64,000 bases of DNA from Humulus lupulus (lineage: Eukaryota; Streptophyta; Magnoliopsida; Rosales; Cannabaceae), in NCBI RefSeq assembly GCF_963169125.1, contig NC_084793.1:37536578-37600577 (forward strand). The letters are read 5' to 3'. Numbering within the stretch: the stretch's first letter is position 1; each line of letters begins with the position of its first letter. Shown piece after piece: positions 45,630 to 57,371 of this stretch. The notes under the pieces were generated by a model. The model saw nothing but the letters and a program-made list of their open reading frames with translations. It was not told the DNA's origin and made no database searches. Both the position numbers and the translations under genes were made by a program.

Positions 45630-47414
45630 ACTGTCAAAATTTTCATGCCATCGCTTTGGAGCTTGCTTAAGTCCATATAAGGACTTTACCAATTTGCACA
45701 CTTTCCTTCTTTTCCTGAAGCTACAAAACCCTCGGGTTGTTCCATGTAGATTTCTTCTTCAAGATCCCCATTTAGAAAGGCAGTTGTTACGTCCATTTGG
45801 TGGACTTCAAGATTTCGCAATGTGGCAATTTCCAAAATCATCCTTATGGAATTTATTCTCTTCACAGGAGAATACGTGTCAAAGTAGTCATGGCCTTCTT
45901 TTTGTTTGTAACCTTTTATTACAAGTCTAGTCTTATACTTATCAATTGTTCCATCTGTTTTCGTTTTTTGTTTGAAAATCCAATTGGACCCTAGAGGTTT
46001 ACATCCGAGAGGGAGGTAAACAAGTTCCCAAGTGTGATTTTGCATGATGGAATCAATTCGCTTTTTATGGCTTCCTTCCATAAAGGATCCTCAGTAGAGC
46101 TCACAACTTCTTTATATGTTCGAGGTTCTGCCTCTACCATATAAGTTAGAAAATCTGGTCCAAAAGAATTTTCTATCCTTGCCATTTTGCTTCGTCTTGG
46201 CTATACTTGAACTTCTTCACTCTCCTCTTCTATTTCTTGATCATGGATATTCTCATCCATAGTCTCAAATGTTCATTTAGAAGAACTTGGTCCATCCCCA
46301 TTAGGTTTGCAAGGAAATACATGTTCAAAGAACAATGCATTTTTGGATTCCATTATTGTATTCTTGTGGATGTCAAGTTTTTTAGACTCATGTGCAAGAG
46401 ATCGATATGCGTTGCTATTTTGTGCATAGCCAATGAAAATACAGTCAAGAGTTTTAGGACCTATTTTCATCTTCTTTGGTAATGGTACTACCACCTTTGC
46501 AAGACACCTCTACATTTTTAAGTATTTGTAAGAAGGTAGCCTACCTTTCCAAAGTTCATAGGACGTCTTTTGTTCTTTCTTTTTTTGGGAATCTTATTTA
46601 AAAGATAGTTAGCCGACAAAATGGCTTCACCCCTCATGTTCTGTGGCAATCCAGAACTTATTAACATATCATTCATCATGTCCTTTAGAGTGTGATTTTT
46701 TTCGTTCTGCCACTCCATTGGATTGAGGAGAATAAGGTGGTGTGACCTCATGAATAATTCCGATTTGTGCACAGAATTCACCAAAAGGTTGTACATATTC
46801 ACCACCATGGTCACTTCTTATCTTCTTAATTTTCTTATTAAGTTAATTTTCAACCTCTTGCTTATAGAGAGTAAATTTCTCTATAGCTTCATCCTTGCTT
46901 TTTAGCAAGTATACATAACAATACTTCATACTATTATCAATGAAAGTAATAAAGTACTTGTTACCTCCTCTTGTTTGAGCAAACTTTAAATCACAAATGT
47001 CAATGTGAATTAAATCAAGGGGTTCAGTGTTTCTTTCAACCGTTTGGAATGATGACCTGGTTAGTTTTGCCTCTACACAAGTTTCACACTTATGTTGGGA
47101 ATCAATATTAAATGTGGGTATGTGATTCAAGTTAATCAGTCTATGCAAAGTATCAAAATTAACATAACCTAGTCTACCATGCCATAAATTTGAAGACTCA
47201 AGCAAGTAACAGAAGAAGTAGTAGCATTATTATTATTAATAGTCTTTGGCTTAACAACCATTACATTCATCTTCCACATTCCTTTTTTTACATAACCCTT
47301 CCCAATAGGAACACCAGCTTTAGTCAGTATAATTTTATGGGACTCAAAAACCATCTTGAACCTATGTACGCTCAGCAATGTCCCAGAGATCAGATTTCTG
47401 TGAATGTCAGGGCA
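45630..47414 (-). pseudogene. Copia pol: integrase and first half of reverse transcriptase
   Basis: Read leftward from the hAT insertion. The GAG-pre-integrase part is RNLISGTLLSVHRFKMVFES (near 47370). The integrase zinc domain has [10 protein letters not shown] and CETCVEAK (47185-47080). The core has [20 protein letters not shown] and [17 protein letters not shown], then a degraded catalytic-Glu block NEKNHTLKDMMNDM near 46690. The reverse transcriptase start includes TWELVYLPLGCKPLGSNWIF, RLVIKGYKQKEGHDYFDTYS and HQMDVTTAFLNGDLEEEIYM. It is interrupted by several stops and frameshifts (near 46820, 46500 and 46200) and then by solo LTR W2. Confidence 0.87.
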
Positions 47415-47435
47415 CATACAACTAGGGGTGAGCAT

Positions 47436-48158
47436 CGGTTGGTTTGGGAAGTTTTTTTATATTATTAAATCTAGAATTCGATTTTCGGTTCGGATTGGTG
47501 CAATTCAAAACTGACCGACCAAACCAGTTAAAGAAAAAACCGACCGTTTTGGACTGCGGTTTGGTCAGTTAAACCGACCAAACTGAATTTATTTATTATT
47601 TATTTTATTGAAAGTTGTAGTTATAAAAATAAAAAAAATTTGGATTGTTGGAATCCATTTTTGTGCGTTTTTAAAACATAAATATATAGAACATAATTAC
47701 ATTCACAAATTTGAAAGTTTGAAACATAATTAAAAGTCCATAAGAGCATAACATAACCTTAAATCACAGCACATTATCAAAAGTCCAATACTCCAATGTC
47801 TATTTTTCCAATCCAAGACACAATACAATTAAAATTTAAAACCAAAAGCTTACAACCACAAATCTCTACACATGATTAAAGTTTAAACTTAAAGTCCATA
47901 GTCCATTACAACACAAATTAAATCTAAGTCTAATCGACTACAACAACACAAATCAAGTTCAAAAGAATAGATAGAAAACAAAGTCTAATCCAAAATCCCA
48001 CATTCATTTCATGGCTTGCATCAAGCAACCATGACCACCTGCTCCTAAGACAAAAGAAAGAATAAAATTATAATGTATGACACATGTTACATGATACTTT
48101 TAAGAGAAATAAAGCTACTAAACTACAATCTTAGAATTCAACTAGTTACCTTGAGATT
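47436..48158 (-). other. hAT 3' region
   Basis: About 720 bp downstream of the transposase gene, AT-rich apart from subterminal ACCGACC/GGTCAGT motifs at 47440-47590. No reading frame is seen. Confidence 0.6.
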
Positions 48159-48250
48159 TCAATTGTTCTTATCGGTCCCACTCCCGCTCCCAGACCCACT
48201 GTCAAGATTCTCAAGTACATAGGTAATACACAAGCCATCACCTGACAAAT
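48159..48250 (-). other. candidate last exon of the hAT transposase
   Basis: After a TTGAAG acceptor, two frames are open: one carries an alternating Ser-Gly stretch and ends at TGA (48159-48161), the other ends a little later at TAA. The preceding exon ends with a good CAG|GTATTT donor at 49080, so a final spliced exon is likely. The frame is not decided. Confidence 0.4.
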
Positions 48251-48283
48251 CTTCAATTAATACAAATAAGCTATAATATATAT

Positions 48284-49033
48284 TGTACGCCTTAATTTTC
48301 CACGGGCAATTAGCGAGCTGAGATATGGCATAATTATCTCAGCCACGTGGAGGTCACATGCCCGGAGCTGCTGTTATCAGGTCCTACCTCTTTAGCTCGA
48401 GGTGACCAAAGGTTTATTAAGATCACTAAGGATCCGAGTCAGAGGTATGAAGATCGCGAGTTAAGAAGGCATCCAGCTCGAGGCCGAGCTTGAGTTGGAA
48501 GCCATGACCCTTTATAAAGTCAACCATGCAATGTAAACGTGCATATATCAGACATCACGTGTCTGATATATCCCTGAATTCTCGGACACGCAGCATAAAC
48601 GTGCATGTTCAGGCACCCACGAATGGGTTGGGCCGTGCGACCCATTATCCCCCTTACCTATTGATTAGACCACACTTCATTTGTCAGGTTTTAGGAATTA
48701 ATCATGAATGTCACAGGAGTGACATGATGGGTAAGAAGGTCACGGGATGACCCCCTTGCCAACCCCCAGGTGTCCTCTCCTATAAATATGGAGACCCTGG
48801 GAGTTGTAAAGGGTTGGATTCCATTGTGTAAAGAAATACCCTGTAAAGAATACCAGAAATATAGCAATAATATTGGTTGGTGGAGTAGAAGGATTTTAAC
48901 CTTTGAACCACCTAAAAAAGTATTGGAATCATCAGTTCATTTTAAGATCATTCATCTATTTCGGTTCATTACATAGCACTAATCCCATTCTCTTAATTTC
49001 TTAATTACCTGTTGACGAAGAACCGCATCAACA
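48284..49033 (+). mobile_element. solo LTR in the hAT transposase intron
   Basis: 750 bp, TGTACGCC to ACCGCATCAACA, with a perfect 5-bp duplication TATAT (48279-48283 and 49034-49038). A TATA box (CCTATAAATATGG) lies at 48779-48791. Length and ends relate it to the LTRs of element Z. Confidence 0.88.
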
Positions 49034-49080
49034 TATATAATATATTTCAATTAGAATAAGCTATTAAGTAAATAAATACC

Positions 49081-50616
49081 TGGAAAACTTGTTCACATGC
49101 CTCTAAACCATCAATCTCATCCATGTATTGTCGAAGCACAACAGGCTCTTCAGACTCACAAGTATACCAATTTTTAGAACAAATCAAAGCCTCCACCAAC
49201 CTCGGGGATAAGGAACTCCTAAATGAATCTAGGATTTTTCCCCCAGTAGAAAAAGTTGATTCAGATGCCACTGTAGACATCTGAACAACCAATACATCTT
49301 TTTCCATGCGCGCAACTATTGGATACTTGAATCCATTCTGTTTCCACCATTGTAGAATATCAAAGGTAGGATCAAGCTTCTCACGATGATCACTCAAGTA
49401 GTATTCAAGATCATCTTTTTCAATGTTATCACTAAGTTGTAGTTGCCCTTGAAGAAATGATTGTATAGTGAAATTGATAACAGGCTGAGATTGTTGAGAC
49501 TGAGGTTGAGATGGTTGAGCTTGAGATGACTGAGATGGTTGTTGTTGTTTATAAAAAGCATACAGCTGTGCCAAAGTATTTGTCACCAACTTTATCATTT
49601 TTTCAACCTCACTTGAAGTGTACACAAATTTGAAACCACGATTCACAACCTCTAATTTATACCTTGGATCAAGGATATTTGCAATAAATGTCAACATATT
49701 CAGCTTCTCAATCCTTCCCCAGTACTTGTCATACTTTCGTTTCATACTAGCTGCCATAGCCCCTAACAAAGTATCAGGATTAGAAGCCATAGTAGTTAAA
49801 TCAACTTGAACCTTCAAAATATCTGGAAGGAATAGATTGGATGTGACATATAATGACCCACTAAATCAATTAGTAAGATCATAGAATCTCCTCCAAAAGT
49901 CAACAAATACAACTGCTTTTTCCCAGTCTAGGTTGGTTGGTGGGCCATCCATTCTTTCTTCATCAAAGTACTTTGTGTAGTTCGCATCTGCTTCCAAATT
50001 CTCAAAAGCCTTCTTGAATTTTATAGCAGATTCTAACATCAAGTAGGTGGAGTTCCACCTAGTAACCACATCCAAGCATAACAAGGCTTTTGATTCAATG
50101 TTTGCATCCTTGCAACTTTCTTTAAATCTTTTCAGTCTAGCTGGAGATGACCGCACATATCTCACCGCATTTCGAATGCTTGAAATTGCATCATTCAACT
50201 CTTTCAACCCATCAGTTACTATCAAATTCAAAATATGAGTTGAACACCTCATATGAAACATTTCGCCATTCAATGGAATGGTATTATCTTTGTCCAACAA
50301 GTGCCCCTTCAATTTTCTAAGAGCAACGTCATTTGAGGAGGCATTGTCAACCGTCACTGCAAAAACTAAGGAGATACCCCACTCACTAAGACAATTTATC
50401 AACTCTTTCCCCACCAAGTCCCCTTTATGGCTAGGAACTTGGATAAAGTTGATAATTCTCTTCTACATTTTCCAATTATCATCAACCCAATGTGTAGTCA
50501 AACACAAATAACTAATATTCTGGATTGATGTCCAACAATCGGTGGTCAACGACACTCTATGCTTCACCAAAATTGACTTCAGCTCTTTCTTCTGATCTAG
50601 AAACGCATTATAAATA
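49081..50616 (-). pseudogene. hAT transposase, core and C-terminal dimerisation domain
   Basis: Read leftward. It begins within the transposase (QKKELKSILVKHRVSLTTDC, then WTSIQNISYLCLTTHWVDD), with TAG at 50463-50465. It continues through VTVDNASSNDVALRKLKGHL, MRCSTHILNLIVTDGLKELN and LCLDVVTRWNSTYLML, the RNase H-like catalytic core pattern of hAT enzymes. A TGA lies at 49866-49868. The C-terminus has LDPRYKL, a Gln/Ser/Pro-rich insert, then WWKQNGFKYPIVARMEKDVL and STVASESTFSTGGKILD, the hAT dimerisation domain. It would cut and paste elements with matching ends. The N-terminal BED zinc finger is cut off by the insertion at 50617 and was not found beyond it. Confidence 0.88.
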
Positions 50617-52533
50617 TGTAGAGTCTAAGAACTTAACTTAGCTAGTTAGATAGTGGTAGCAATAGTAATAGTTGTAGTATTTTTATGACTGTGGATTTTG
50701 GTTCAGATCGGGATTTAGTTGGACACTCGTAGTAACACTTGTAAATTTTATAAGTTTAACCTATAGTTTAAGAATATTAATTATAACCTAAGGTTTAATT
50801 AATATGACTGATTATGAAGGTGATATTTATTATAATATAAGGTTTAGATAAACCCAATAAGGAAATGACACTTGTCATGTGTATGTTTAATGAATAATTA
50901 AGTATTTTGATGAATAAATTTAATAAGAGTAATATTTGAATATCCTAGGGTCTACCAGTAGCTTTGAAATCGTTAGAGGACTTAGTCAAGGTTGTTTACT
51001 CAATTCAAATTAGGCTGAAAAAGTGCAATTACGTGTATAATATTTCAGCGTATGCCGATGTATCGCCGCACTAGGGGGCGATATATCGCCATATAGGGAT
51101 ACGAAAAGCACGTAACTTCGTACGGTCACCTCGACGAGCCTCGGGCATATTAGCCCAGGCGATATATCACCTACTAGGGGCGATATATCGGCTCATGTGC
51201 ATGATTTTTGAATGCTTGTGAAACCGAGCTTAATTTATTCTTTAACCTCTTGATAAGTCCAGCATCTTTCTGACCTACTCTTCAGCCTCTGCTGAACGAA
51301 AATTCAAAGATTTTTCAATTAAAAAGCCATTATTTTATTCAAGCTAAATAAAGATCTTTTCATTCTTGAATTCTATAAATAGGACCTAGTACCCAGCCAT
51401 TTATTCATTCATCAAGCTAAGTTCAAAGTCTGCAAGCTGCTAGGTTATTTTAGAGTGATAAACACTTGGGTTGGGGTTATAAGCTTTATCCTTATAAGCT
51501 TAATAAACACTCGGGAAGTAAGGTTTGTAGTATATTTCGGTTCGAGGTGTAGTTCGGTTATAGAAGCATTCGAGGTATTCCTTCTTCTAGTTTCTTTCTG
51601 TGTTATTCTTATAGTTTTTCTACTCAAAATCCTAACTCGTATTCTTTATTCTTGGTTAGGAATCTAAGATCTTGAACGTAAGATTGTTCTTGGTAAGTAT
51701 CTTTTCGATGGTATAGTTCGTTCATTTTATCCCTTTTCTTTAAGTATACTCACCTTTCTATTATGGTTTTTAGGAGTGTTCCAAAGTCTCGATACTGTTC
51801 TCATATCCCGGTATATTGGTAAGGAAAATAGGATAGGATTTTATATGTTATATGTTATCTTATGATTTATGTGTTATGAAGTGTTATATTATGTATGTTG
51901 GTAGACTTGGGCATATGACTTGTATAGCTAACAAGCCCCAATAAATTTATGGGCATATGACTTGCTTAGCTAGCAAGCCCCACAAATCTAATGGGCATAT
52001 TACTTGATTAGTTAACAAGCCCCAAGTAGTATAATGGCCATTGTAGTATATATGACATATGTTTATGATACGCTTATGGTATATGTTATGACATGTTTTT
52101 AGCATATGATATGAATTTTATGTATATGATTTATGTTGTTAGATTTTCCTTGCTGGGCATTAGGCTCATTCCTTTATGTTTATATGTGCAGGAAAATAGC
52201 TATGGTGGCGGAAAGGTTCTTGGCAGCTTGGGGGTTGTGTATTGAGGCTGGATGGAATCGATGGATTGAGCGTTCGATTAGAGGATGAAGTCTTTAAGTC
52301 TTTAAATCATATTTTCTATGTATTTTTCCGCACTTAGTTTTGTAATTGATTTAGTTAGATCATATTATGTTTTATTTTTAAAACAATGGGATCCCATATC
52401 CTAAACGCATTTTTATGTATTCAAACCTTTTTCTTTATCTAATAAAGTTATGATGTTTTCATATGTACGTTTTCTTATGATTAAGTATAGTAGTTATTAA
52501 TGGTCCAAGGTCTAGAATAGTTGGGTCGTTACA
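50617..52533 (+). repeat. LTR of X2 element (sister of X1)
   Basis: 1917 bp, TGTAGAGTCTAAGAACT to GGGTCGTTACA, aligning with X1. A TATA box (CTATAAATAGGACC) lies near 51373-51386, the conserved core TTGCTGGGCATTAGGCTCA at 52150-52168, and the GCGATATATCG palindrome cluster at 51055-51192. Followed directly by a primer-binding site, so this is a 5' LTR and not a solo LTR. Confidence 0.87.
51055..51192. promoter_or_regulatory. GGCGATATATCGCC palindrome cluster in X2 LTR
   Basis: One perfect GGCGATATATCGCC (51078-51091) and three variants (GCCGATGTATCGCC, GGCGATATATCACC, GGCGATATATCGGC) keep the spacing seen in X1 at 22718-22856. Confidence 0.55.
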
Positions 52534-52534
52534 G

Positions 52535-52548
52535 TTGGTATCAGAGAA
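52535..52548 (+). promoter_or_regulatory. primer-binding site of X2 (initiator Met tRNA type)
   Basis: TTGGTATCAGAG follows one base after the LTR. It matches the complement of the 3' end of plant initiator methionine tRNA, the most common plant LTR retrotransposon primer. Confidence 0.8.
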
Positions 52549-52685
52549 ACGGTTCATTCGCATGAAGTTCTCCTCGATACACACACTCAAAGCTCCGAAT
52601 CTGATCACCAAGTAAGTGTTTAAGTTATAGTTATCATGTTTATATGTATAGCTAACGATTTTAACATTTATGTTTTCAGTTAAGT

Positions 52686-53153
52686 ATGAACGGAGCATTA
52701 ACCTATGAGGATATCCGAGCCATTAAGGCTTTAAAGAGAATAAGAGAACCGAGAAACACTGTAGGAGCACTAGAGAGAATCACTCAGAGACTGCTTTTGT
52801 TCCACAGAGAAATAGGTCACCTTCAAGATTCTAAGTAGATCATGATGAGAGCAACAGAACAATACGTTTTAGTAATTAGACTATTTAGAGATTTTCATCT
52901 CGTAATTACAGCCTTAGAGGAAATATGGGAAACAATGGATGATGAAGATGAACTGCCAGTAGCAATGCGATATTATTTTCTCTTAATTAGGTTCACTTCA
53001 AAATCAAAATTTCAGTTTACAAATGAGCAAAAGCATAGGATTTTTACGAACCTTCCTCGTGGGCAATTTGAGGCATATGATAATGAAGACTATGAAGAGT
53101 TAGATGATGATATGCTAGATGAAGGATCAGATATAGAAAATCCCGATTTTTAG
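52686..53153 (+). pseudogene. unrecognised acidic protein in the X2 internal region
   Basis: The first ATG after the primer-binding site opens a 155-codon frame (MNGALTYEDIRAIKALKR) with a single TAG at 52836-52838. The N-terminal third is basic and helical. The middle is rich in aromatic and aliphatic residues (YVLVIRLFRDFHLVITALEE), with the candidate core RYYFLLIRFTSKSKFQF. The C-terminus is strongly acidic (YDNEDYEELDDDMLDEGSD). I see no zinc knuckle, gag core, protease or polymerase signature, and I do not recognise the family. Its position right behind the primer-binding site of a non-autonomous element suggests a gag-like or RNA-binding role, which is inference only. Confidence 0.5.
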
Positions 53154-55563
53154 AATAGTTAGTTTCATTGTTTGTTTTATTTATTGTTTGTTTTATGGTT
53201 GTAATTAGTGAAAACTCTTTTCCAAATTAATATCATGTTATTTTGTTATCATGTATGAGTTTGATTTTTATTTCGCAATCATAATAAATAATAAATAAAA
53301 TAAATAATGACTAAGTTCAGTGAGGGTGGATACAAATCAATTAACCAAGTTTCTATATTGAGAGTTAGGGGGCCATAGTAGTGGGAACGATTTTACTGAT
53401 CCCAGCCCTCCCTCAATATGGTTAACTTTGGAACAAAGATCAGTTTCGAGCCTGAGAATTAAGTCATATAGGATGATTAGAAACAAACTTAGAAATAATA
53501 AAGACGGCTTTTTATTTTCTAAGTATAGAAACCCACTCTAATAATAAAGAAGACTTATATAAATTTTCATAAGAAATCATAATCAATAGGTATGAGTTAT
53601 GTCTGTTTAGAATAAGTTTTTGTCTTAGAGCCTATTAGGTAAAGTTTTTGCCAATAACCTCTTATATTTATTGGTTGTTTTTGGAAAGCTTACTACTTTT
53701 GTTTGTATCGGTAAATTTTTTTATTTATTTTTGTGTTTGGATAGCTATAATATAAAGATTTTTTTTTCTAAAATGAAAAGTTATTTTAAAAATATTTGGA
53801 TAATTTTTTTTTACCCAAATACTTTCAAAAATATATTTTTCTTTTAAATTTTAAGAGTTAAAAAAAGCTTACCCAAATTTTATTAAAATGCTCTCCTTCT
53901 TCTCCTATTTATATAAATATTAAATTTATGATTTTTGTGAATCATTTACGTTTAATCAATAGGCTAATTGTATTTCTAAAATTGATCTTACTAGTGTAGA
54001 ATTAGAAAGTATATTGGTTTTCATTTTATTTCAAAGATGAAAGAAACTATTATTTTTGTTTTGTTCAAGCATAATTGTTCCTAAAAAATCAACACGTACA
54101 ACTACCATCCAGAGAGAAGAATATGGGATGGGAGATCTAATTAAATAATTAGTTCCATAAAGTGCATATTAAAGTCAAACTACCATTGCATTACATGATC
54201 ACTTTAATAATGGCAAAATTCTAGCAACCGAACATTAATCAACATGTGTGAAAGTAAGAATAAAGAAAGTGAAATCACATACTGTATTCTAGCATATGAA
54301 AGATAAGCCAACTATGTTTGTATTTCACTCAACACTCAACAGAACATGATAACAAGTTGTTAACAGAATTAAAAATCAAAATTAAACTAAGAAAATGGGC
54401 AAATTTTAATTAAATTTATAAATAATAGAATATAATTTGTCAAACTTCATATGTGAGGGGGGAAATGACAATAACAAAAGTAGTGATGGAACTACTGATT
54501 CTTTGCCCATACTTGTATATGTAAATTATTAATTGGGTAGTTTTGTTTTCTTTCTTTCTTTTACAACGGTTAATAAAATTATTAGCTTATAATATATTCT
54601 TAATTATATATATAACAAAAAAAACCATCCAATATAAGAAAAAAAATACAAATATAATAACATTTAAGCCATATAGGGATGTAGAAGAATTTTGTGACAA
54701 AAAAAGAAATTGAATTGCATAAAACCTATAACAATCTTTTAAAATAAATCCCTTTACCTAAAAATTATGCTTTAAAATATATTGCATTACTAAGACGACA
54801 CTAGCTGAGATAATAACAAGTTGTCCTTATATTTTATTTGAATTTCTAGCCACATTAACCATATACTTATACCAATAAATAATGATTGAAAGACAAATCC
54901 ATATAGATTGAACCAACAAATAAAAAAAATCATTGTTCAAAACTAAATTAAGACCAAATACCTTAAAAATATTATCCCAATTGATGACAAAATATGTTCT
55001 CATAGTTTAAATTAACAATAAAACATTCTTTCTTAATTAACACACCCATGTCGAAAAACACATAGTATAAAACTTGCATAAAACTGGGGTTACTATGTTT
55101 AAGAAATCAAAGTTTTTCATTTTAATTAGAAATCAAACCTTTAAAGCCAACTATGTTTGTAATCAAGTAGTTCAACGGTGGAGTGGATTACCTTGCTTGG
55201 AAACGAATCAGTGTGGCAGAGGGAGATCCGTGTCCATGAAGCAGTCGCTGGAGTGGGAAGGGTCAGCTGAGCCGTGTCCGTGAAGCAGTCGCGTGCGTGG
55301 GTTGTGGTCGTGCGGCTGCTGCCGAGTGAGTCTGGTCGGTCTGTTCGTTTGGGCTGGGATGGGAGGAGAGCGAAACAGAACAGAGAGGAGAGGAAGAAGG
55401 AGTAGATGAGAGGTGGCTGAGTGATGAGAGAAGTGAGTATACGATAGAGAGAGAGAAAGAGATTCATTCAGTGCCCTAAGTTTTTTTTTTTTAATTTTCA
55501 GATTTTTAATTTTTATTTAATAATTTTAATAGTTAATAATTATATAATATTATATTATTATAT
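53154..55563. other. rest of X2 internal region and hAT 5' region, no gene seen
   Basis: No second X2 LTR is present, so X2 is 3'-truncated at an undefined point. An inverted pair around 53340-53435 (TATTGAG ... CTCAATA flanking a GGGGGCC/CCCTCCC stretch) probably belongs to X2. From about 54.0 kb the sequence is AT-rich hAT DNA. 55140-55470 is less AT-rich and may be the transposase promoter and leader. The N-terminal zinc-finger exon of the transposase was not found. Confidence 0.5.
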
Positions 55564-55738
55564 TTATATTTTTCGGTCGGTTTCGGTTCCGCCGGTCGGT
55601 TCACACAAAATTTTCAAACTGACCGAACAGTGGTGGTTTGCGCCGTTAACAGTTTTTTCAGTGTTCGGTTTAATTGGTTTTGGTTTTTTTGGTGTTCGAT
55701 AGGTCGGTGTACACAATTTTTTTGATTTTTTAGATTTT
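55564..55738. repeat. hAT subterminal repeats, right end
   Basis: Dense TCGGT/ACCGA motifs (TTCGGTCGGTTTCGG, CCGGTCGGTT, ATAGGTCGGTGT) mirror those at 47440-47590 on the left. They are likely transposase-binding sites. Confidence 0.65.
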
Positions 55739-55759
55739 ATGCTTAGCCCTACATACAAC

Positions 55760-57081
55760 ACACTCTGCAGCTTGACACTATTTCTAGACGTCATCTTCAA
55801 GTACAAAGTACCTTGCCCTTTTATCTCAGAGGTTGTTGAGTTGCCCATGTAGATCTTTTCCCCGTTTTCCACTAAAGTAAGGTCAGAGAATGCAGACTTG
55901 TTCGCACAAACATGATGAGTAGCTCCAGTATCGAGCCACCATTCCTTTGGATTAACATCTACCAGGTTTATTTCAGAGAGCATTACACATAGGTCTAGGT
56001 CAGCGACCTCTTGGAACATGGCTTCCACAACATTGGCCTCATTGCCTTTCTTTTTCAGCAGTCTACAATCTGACGATTTATGTCCCGTCTTGTTGTAGTT
56101 AAAGAACTTCCCTTGGAATTTCGACTTCTTTGAAACTCCACCTTTCGGTCCAAGTTTGGACCCTGGCTTGGGCTTAGGCTTCTTCCCCTTGGAGCCTTTG
56201 TCATGCTCCACCGTATTAGCCTTGGCAACATTGGGATTTGAGGATTGCTTCTCAGCACTTTTGTTATCCCCTTCAATGTGAAGTCTGCGAATGAGATCTT
56301 CAACACTCATTTCCTTTCGCTTGTGCTTCAGATAATTTTTGAAATCAAGCCATGTAGGGGGTAGCTTCTCTATAATAGCAGCTACTTAGAGAGACTCACT
56401 CAAGACCATCCCTTCAGCATGTATTCTATGGATAATCAACTGAAGATCTTGCACTTGGCTTATCACATTTTTGGAATCCACCATCTTGAAGTTCAAAAGT
56501 TGGCCAACCAAGAATTTCTTGGCTCCAATATCTTCAGCTTTGTACTTGTGGTCCAAAGTATCCTACAATTCTTAAGCCATTTTCTTCACACTATACATAC
56601 ACCATCTTGAAGTTCAAGAATTGGCGAACCAAGAATTTATTGGCTCCAGCATCTTCAGCTTTGTACTTGTGGTCCAAAGAATCCCGCAATTCTTAAGTCA
56701 TTTTCTTCACACTATACACACTATACAACGAATCAGACAAGCCATTCAGAATATAATTCCTACAAAGGAATTCAGCGTGCTTCCATGTCTCAACTATAAG
56801 TTGAGTTTACACATCTACTTCATCCTCTCCAACAGTGGGAGGATCATCTTTCAAGAATCTCACAAGACTCAATGTTGTTAAGTAGAATAGCATTTTCTAC
56901 TGTCATGTCTTAAAATTCACACCAGTGAATTTTTCCGGTTTCTCATTATGGCTCACGCGAACCGTTGGAACCGAAACTTTCACAGGCTAGTCCCTTGAGG
57001 ACTGGTTTTTTGTGGTCGAAGTCGGAGTTCAGAGAGATCCACCAATGATTTCAGTAGGATTAAATCCATATTTTCAGCCAT
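55760..57081 (-). pseudogene. Copia gag and protease
   Basis: Read leftward from an ATG at 57081 (MAENMDLILLKSLVDLSELR). After broken sequence (56400-57000, including a near-duplicated segment) an open frame begins at 56310 with MSVEDLIRRLHIEGDN, then Lys/Pro-rich sequence. A nucleocapsid knuckle FNYNKTGHKSSDC follows, in which the first two zinc cysteines are missing while His and the last Cys remain. The protease follows with WWLDTGATHHVC (55905-55945), the Asp-Thr-Gly active site. It is cut by the hAT insertion right after this domain. Several stops separate the pieces. Confidence 0.82.
56498..56690. repeat. tandem duplication in Copia gag
   Basis: TTGAAGTTCAA..GTTGGC.AACCAAGAATTT..TTGGCTCCA and the downstream GTACTTGTGGTCCAAAG occur twice, at about 56488-56560 and 56606-56680, about 120 bp apart. 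A local gag duplication is the simplest reading. Confidence 0.7.
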
Positions 57082-57371
57082 ATCTAAATGGTGAAAAATT
57101 ACACTTTTAGAAATTATGTTTTAAGATCAAATTTTAAAACTAGCAATCATATCATACTTGAATGGTGAGTACTCACGTGTGAAAAATAAAACAATAATAT
57201 ATACATGAGGTATATAAAAGTATATATTAATTTTCATGCATGTAAATAAATATAAATTTATATATTTTACTATCATAATAACCTTATCCATGAATATAAA
57301 TATTTATATCTCTATTTAAAAGGGAACACAAAATTAAATGTGAAACTTATATATATATATATATATATATA
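57082..57371 (-). other. Copia leader next to gag
   Basis: AT-rich untranslated leader between gag and the inserted MULE, ending in a (TA)n run of about 24 bp. Confidence 0.55.

Larger units (their letters stand above)
47423..55751 (-). mobile_element. hAT DNA transposon, defective, with nested LTR elements
   Basis: Terminal inverted repeats TAGGGGTGAGCAT (47423-47435) and, in reverse, TAGGGCTAAGCAT (55739-55751) match at 11 of 13 bases. A perfect 8-bp duplication CATACAAC (47415-47422 and 55752-55759) splits the Copia protease/integrase frame. Subterminal regions carry many ACCGA/TCGGT motifs, as expected for hAT transposase binding. The transposase gene is on the minus strand with two stops and lacks its N-terminal zinc-finger part. 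A solo LTR (48284-49033) and a truncated X2 element (from 50617) are nested within. Confidence 0.92.

Noticed and set aside
55141..55467. 108-codon minus-strand frame near the right end of the hAT element.
   Set aside because: No zinc-finger or transposase motif; more likely promoter or leader sequence.
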